Position numbers and translations under genes: made by a program. Below the pieces are notes generated by a model that saw nothing but the letters and a program-made list of their open reading frames with translations, had not been told where the DNA came from and ran no database searches. DNA of 64,000 nucleotides from contig NZ_BMZM01000002.1 of the NCBI RefSeq assembly GCF_014652795.1, positions 434,001 through 498,000 on the forward strand, in the 5' to 3' direction. Every line of letters starts with the position of its first letter. Position 1 is the first letter of the stretch. Origin of the DNA: Kushneria pakistanensis. Lineage in GTDB: Bacteria; Pseudomonadota; Gammaproteobacteria; Pseudomonadales; Halomonadaceae. Below are positions 60,454 through 64,000 of this stretch, piece by piece.

Positions 60454-61398
60454 ATGTCCAAACTGGTGCTGGGACGTCTGTCCTCGAGTCTTTTGACGCT
60501 GTTTCTGGTGTCGCTGGTCATTTTTGCCATTACCTCCCTGCTGCCCGGCGATACCGCCCAGCAGATTCTGGGTCAGTTCGCCACGCCCGAACAGCTGGCC
60601 GCCCTGCGCGTCGAGATGGGGCTCGATCAGCCCGCCCTCTGGCGCTACTGGCACTGGCTGAGCGGGTTCGTGACCGGCGATCTGGGCATGTCGGCCAGCA
60701 ACGGCATGCCGGTGGCGCAGCTGATGAATGACCGGCTGCCCAACTCGCTGCTGCTGGCGGCCATCACCACGGCCATCTCGGTGCCCGTGGCATTGACCAT
60801 GGGGCTGGTGGCCGCCATGCGCCGCGGCGGCAACGTGGATCGCGCGCTGAATGTGGTCACGCTGTCGATGGTGGCAGTGCCGGAGTTTCTGGTCGCCACG
60901 ATCGCGGTGCTGATCTTTGCCGTGCATCTGGGCTGGCTGCCGGCGCTGTCCTACGTCTCGACCGTGGAGAGCTTCGGGGATTTCATGCGGATCTACGCCA
61001 TGCCGGTGCTGACGCTGTGCTGTGTGTTGATCGCGCAGATGGCGCGCATGACCCGGGCGGCGCTGATCGATCAGCTCGACAGCGCCTACGTGGAGATGGC
61101 CCGGCTCAAGGGCGTGCCGCCGATGCGCCGGGTGCTGCGTCACGCCCTGCCCAACGCGGTGGGCCCGATTGCCAATGCCGTGGCCCTGAGCCTGTCCTAC
61201 CTGCTGGGCGGGGTCATTATCGTCGAGACCATATTCAACTATCCGGGCATCGCCAGTCTGATGGTGGATGCCGTGTCCAACCGGGATCTCGCTCTGGTAC
61301 AGGCCTGCGCCATGCTCTTTTGCGGCGCCTACCTGATACTGGTCATGGCGGCCGATCTGTGCGCGATCCTGTCCAATCCGAGGCTGCGAAACCGATGA
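60454..61398 (+). CDS. ABC transporter permease, DppB-like
   Basis: A 314-residue, six-helix permease of the dipeptide/oligopeptide/nickel importers. The cytoplasmic EAA loop that meets the ATPase reads YVEMARLKGVPPMRRVLRHALPNA (about residues 211-233, cut at LKG). GGAGG lies seven bases before the start. The stop overlaps the next permease start by ATGA. Confidence 0.93.
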   Translation: MSKLVLGRLSSSLLTLFLVSLVIFAITSLLPGDTAQQILGQFATPEQLAALRVEMGLDQPALWRYWHWLSGFVTGDLGMSASNGMPVAQLMNDRLPNSLLLAAITTAISVPVALTMGLVAAMRRGGNVDRALNVVTLSMVAVPEFLVATIAVLIFAVHLGWLPALSYVSTVESFGDFMRIYAMPVLTLCCVLIAQMARMTRAALIDQLDSAYVEMARLKGVPPMRRVLRHALPNAVGPIANAVALSLSYLLGGVIIVETIFNYPGIASLMVDAVSNRDLALVQACAMLFCGAYLILVMAADLCAILSNPRLRNR

Positions 61399-62321
61399 GC
61401 GAGATACAGGCCATGACACATCGTCGTCAAAGCGTGCCCTCGCGCCGGGACTCCCATCGGCGCATGACCCAGAGCAGTCGTCTGCCGATTGCCACGCCCG
61501 CCCGGCGCAACAAGCCGCGCTTGAAGCTGACCCGCTGGATCGGGCTCACCCTGTTCGGGCTGTGGATCCTGATTGCCATTGTCGGCCCGTGGCTGGCGCC
61601 CTATCCGATGGGGGCGTTTGTGTCCGACGAGATCTACGGCGGCGCCAGCGTGGCCCACTGGCTCGGGACCGATTACATGGGCCGCGACATGTTGAGCCGC
61701 ATTCTGACCGGGGCACGCTATACCGTCGGGCTGGCGGTCGTGGCGGCGCTGCTGTCGAGTCTGGTGGGGGCAGGCTTTGGCATGCTCGCCGTGCTGCTGC
61801 CGCACTGGCTGGAAGAGGGTATCCGGCGCATCTTCGACACCCTGATCTCGATTCCCAGCAAGATGATGGCGCTGGTGATGGTCTCCGCCTTTGGCGCCTC
61901 CATTCCGCTGCTGATTCTGGCCGCAGTACTCAGCTACGCCCCCGGCGCCTTTCGCATCGCCCACAGCCTTGCCACCAATCTGGCCACGCTTGAGTACGTG
62001 CAGGTGGCGAAAACGCGCGGCGAGGGGCGTTTCTACATCGCCGCCGTCGAGATCCTGCCCAACATGATCCAGTCGGTACTCACCGACATGGGCATGCGCT
62101 TTGTCTTCATCGTACTGCTGCTCAGCGGCATGAGCTTTCTGGGGCTGGGGGTGCAGCCGCCGGCGGCCGATCTGGGCTCGCTGGTGCGGGAAAACATCGG
62201 TGGACTCAGCGATGGGGCGCTGGCCGTCATTGCGCCGGCACTGGCCATCGGCACGCTCACCATCGGCGCCAATCTGCTGATCGACAGCCTGTCCAACAGC
62301 CGCGACACGCAAAAGGAGTGA
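61395..62321 (+). CDS. ABC transporter permease, DppC-like
   Basis: A 308-residue permease partner of the DppB-like subunit. A polar, Arg-rich N-terminal tail of about 45 residues (HRRQSVPSRRDSHRRM) precedes the first helix (WIGLTLFGLWILIAIVGPWL), longer than in E. coli DppC. The EAA loop is seen at EYVQVAKTRGEGRFYIA, and the LGLGVQPPAADLGSLV segment near the end is typical. The start at 61395 is set by the ATGA overlap with the preceding gene; a much longer frame from 61017 would lie inside the DppB-like gene and is not credible. Confidence 0.92.
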   Translation: MSEIQAMTHRRQSVPSRRDSHRRMTQSSRLPIATPARRNKPRLKLTRWIGLTLFGLWILIAIVGPWLAPYPMGAFVSDEIYGGASVAHWLGTDYMGRDMLSRILTGARYTVGLAVVAALLSSLVGAGFGMLAVLLPHWLEEGIRRIFDTLISIPSKMMALVMVSAFGASIPLLILAAVLSYAPGAFRIAHSLATNLATLEYVQVAKTRGEGRFYIAAVEILPNMIQSVLTDMGMRFVFIVLLLSGMSFLGLGVQPPAADLGSLVRENIGGLSDGALAVIAPALAIGTLTIGANLLIDSLSNSRDTQKE

Positions 62322-62325
62322 CCAT

Positions 62326-63978
62326 ATGCTGGGTGAATCACTCACCGTGCGCGATCTCAGGATCTGCGCCACCCCGCCGGGCGGCGAGGAACGCATTATC
62401 GTTAACGACATCGGCTTTGCCCTGGCGCCGGGAGAAGTGCTGGCACTGATCGGCGAGTCGGGTTCGGGCAAGACCACCATTGCGCTTGCCATGCTGGGCT
62501 ATGCCCGCAGCGGCTGTCGCATCGCCGGGGGCAGCGTGCAGCTCGGCGATACCGATGTCCTGTCGCTCAACCCCAAAGAGACCCGCGCGCTGCGCGGCCA
62601 CCGGGTGGCCTATATTGCCCAGAGTGCGGCGGCGGCGTTCAACCCCTCACGGACCCTGATGGATCAGGTCATCGAAGGCGCGCTGATTCATGGCGTCATG
62701 AGCCGTCAGGAGGCGCGACAAAAGGCCGTGTCACTGTTTCACGATCTGGCCCTGCCGGAACCCGATCACATCGGGGAGCGCTATCCGCATCAGGTCTCCG
62801 GCGGACAGCTCCAGCGGGTCATGGCGGCGATGGCGCTGATCACCGACCCGGCGCTGGTCATCCTTGACGAGCCCACCACGGCACTCGATGTCACCACCCA
62901 GATCGAGGTGCTGCGCGCCTTCAAGCAGGTGATGCGCGAGCGGGGCACCACGGCCATCTACGTCTCACATGATCTGGCCGTGGTGGCGCAGATGGCCGAT
63001 CAGGTACTGGTGCTGCAAAACGGCGAAACCCAGGAGCACAACACCACCGCCCGTATTCTGGCGCAGCCGGCGCATGCCTATACCCGCAGCCTGCTGGCCG
63101 CGGCCCGACCGCACGAGCATCTGTCCCCGGTCCGGGGCAGGCCCGGCGCGGAGCTTCTGGATATTGACGACCTGCAGGTCGGCTATGGCGCACGCAACGC
63201 CCAGGGACGACCCGCAAACGTGGTGCTTGAGCATATCAATCTGCACCTGACCAGCGGCCAGGCGCTGGGCGTGATCGGGGAGTCGGGTTCGGGGAAATCG
63301 ACGCTGGCCCGCGCCGTGGCGGGACTGGTCGCACCGTCGCATGGGGCGATCCAGTTTGACCGGCGTGAGCTGTCCACCACGCTGCGCGGGCGCACGCCGG
63401 AGCAGTTTCGCCGCATTCAGATGGTCTTCCAGAGCGCCGACAACGCGCTCAATCCGGCCCACAGCGTCCAGCGCCTGCTCAATCGACCACTGGAGACCTA
63501 CTTCAATCTGGACCGGCGCGCGCGCCGTGCCCGTGTCGAGGAGCTGATGGATCTGGTCAAGCTGCCGCGCCACCTGCTCGAGCGCAAGCCCGGCGAGCTC
63601 TCCGGTGGCCAGAAACAGCGCATCAACCTGGCGCGCGCTCTGGCGGCCAGACCGGATCTGATCCTGTGTGACGAGGTGACCTCGGCGCTCGATACGGTGG
63701 TGGGTGCCGCGATTCTGGAGCTTCTGGTCGAGCTGCGTCGCGAGCTGGGCGTGGCCTATCTCTTCATCAGCCACGACATCTCCACCGTGCGCTCGCTGTG
63801 TGATGACGTGATGGTGCTTTATCAGGGCCAGTGCGTGGAGAGCGGACCGTGTCGGCAGGTGCTGGACACGCCGCAGCATGACTATACCCGGCGGCTGATC
63901 GGCTCGGTGCCGGAGCTGCGGCAGGGCTGGCTGGAAAGCCGTCCGCCGCGCAGCGAAACGGCAGCCACGATGGCATGA
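62326..63978 (+). CDS. Fused dual ABC ATPase, DppD-DppF type
   Basis: A 550-residue protein with two complete nucleotide-binding domains in tandem. NBD1: Walker [10 protein letters not shown] (residues about 44-52), signature SGGQLQRVM (about 158), Walker [16 protein letters not shown]2: Walker [10 protein letters not shown] (about 319), signature SGGQKQRIN (about 427), Walker [13 protein letters not shown]. It therefore replaces the separate DppD and DppF subunits and energises the importer encoded just upstream (start four bases after the permease stop; AGGAG present). The C-terminal domain ends [10 protein letters not shown]. Another gene probably follows, as the last 22 bases of the window end in a Shine-Dalgarno-like caggagc. 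Confidence 0.95.
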   Translation: MLGESLTVRDLRICATPPGGEERIIVNDIGFALAPGEVLALIGESGSGKTTIALAMLGYARSGCRIAGGSVQLGDTDVLSLNPKETRALRGHRVAYIAQSAAAAFNPSRTLMDQVIEGALIHGVMSRQEARQKAVSLFHDLALPEPDHIGERYPHQVSGGQLQRVMAAMALITDPALVILDEPTTALDVTTQIEVLRAFKQVMRERGTTAIYVSHDLAVVAQMADQVLVLQNGETQEHNTTARILAQPAHAYTRSLLAAARPHEHLSPVRGRPGAELLDIDDLQVGYGARNAQGRPANVVLEHINLHLTSGQALGVIGESGSGKSTLARAVAGLVAPSHGAIQFDRRELSTTLRGRTPEQFRRIQMVFQSADNALNPAHSVQRLLNRPLETYFNLDRRARRARVEELMDLVKLPRHLLERKPGELSGGQKQRINLARALAARPDLILCDEVTSALDTVVGAAILELLVELRRELGVAYLFISHDISTVRSLCDDVMVLYQGQCVESGPCRQVLDTPQHDYTRRLIGSVPELRQGWLESRPPRSETAATMA

Positions 63979-64000
63979 CCCCTTTTGAACAGTCAGGAGC

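Noticed and set aside
61017-61394. Upstream extension of the DppC-like permease
   Set aside because: It would run inside the DppB-like gene in another frame and gives no family similarity; the ATG at 61395 overlaps the DppB stop in the usual ATGA manner.
1-64000. CRISPR arrays, insertion sequences, tRNA or rRNA genes, integron or prophage
   Set aside because: I saw no regularly spaced repeats, transposase or integrase genes, no terminal inverted repeats with target duplications, and no tRNA cloverleaf-like stretches while reading the intergenic regions.

Overview
The window is a dense, GC-rich stretch (roughly 60-63% G+C by eye) of a gammaproteobacterial chromosome. The gene set suggests a moderately halophilic Halomonadaceae member (Halomonas/Kushneria/Chromohalobacter type): FMN L-lactate utilisation, TRAP, GPH and GntP carriers, MmuP/MmuM and many single-operon nutrient modules. 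That placement is inference; no rRNA or marker gene is present. I found about 55 protein genes and no tRNA, rRNA, CRISPR array, insertion sequence or prophage. Two perfect 16-bp parS sites (19458-19473 and 52345-52360) imply an origin-proximal part of the main chromosome.

Layout. 1-4.2 kb: the end of a chemotaxis receptor, a cold-shock protein, a GPH-family sugar symporter and an orphan 2OG-Fe(II) oxygenase-like protein. 4.2-11.3 kb: a nitroreductase, then a minus-strand array (AlaX-type tRNA-editing protein, MFS carrier, CysK-like PLP enzyme, serine acetyltransferase, small unknown protein) diverging from a MocR-type regulator across a repeat-rich intergenic region, then an HD hydrolase. 11.3-16.1 kb: a Tat-exported SDR, CsaA, and a second GPH symporter followed by a GH51 arabinofuranosidase. 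16.1-22.7 kb: MscS with a degenerate-ATPase-like partner, MntP, YjdM, the mmuPM S-methylmethionine operon and a lipoprotein. 22.8-26.8 kb: lldP-lldD diverging from lldR, with two LldR-type operators. 26.9-35.5 kb: YfcC and TauE/SafE carriers, a GH15 enzyme, an atypical MBL protein, a periplasmic PQQ sugar dehydrogenase, a LysE-type exporter and a TupA-like ATP-grasp protein. 35.7-40.7 kb: a TRAP transporter, a PdxA2-type dehydrogenase and a divergent GntR regulator. 40.7-46.3 kb: an iron/cobalamin-type ABC importer, a Bcr/CflA pump and an aspartate-type aminotransferase. 46.4-52.3 kb: LysR, GntP, a TIM-barrel isomerase/epimerase and a 3HADH-fold dehydrogenase, then a Tat-exported aldo/keto reductase. 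52.4-64 kb: a GNAT protein, then a co-directional catabolic run of aldehyde dehydrogenase, two FAD amine/amino-acid oxidoreductases, a HAD-II enzyme and a complete peptide/nickel-type ABC importer whose two ATPases are fused.

How it works together. Most of the window is regulator-transporter-enzyme modules for small organic acids, sugars or amines (lactate, S-methylmethionine, arabinosides, an unknown acid using TRAP/PdxA2, an unknown aldonate-like acid using GntP, and an unknown N-substituted compound using the ABC/DAO/ALDH/HAD set). The least ordinary module is the MocR/AlaX/MFS/CysK-like/SAT cluster at 4.9-10.6 kb. It has the parts expected of a small pathway that makes, exports and tolerates a beta-substituted alanine (O-acetylserine supply, PLP beta-replacement enzyme, exporter, tRNA-editing immunity, PLP-sensing regulator). 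No product can be named from sequence alone.
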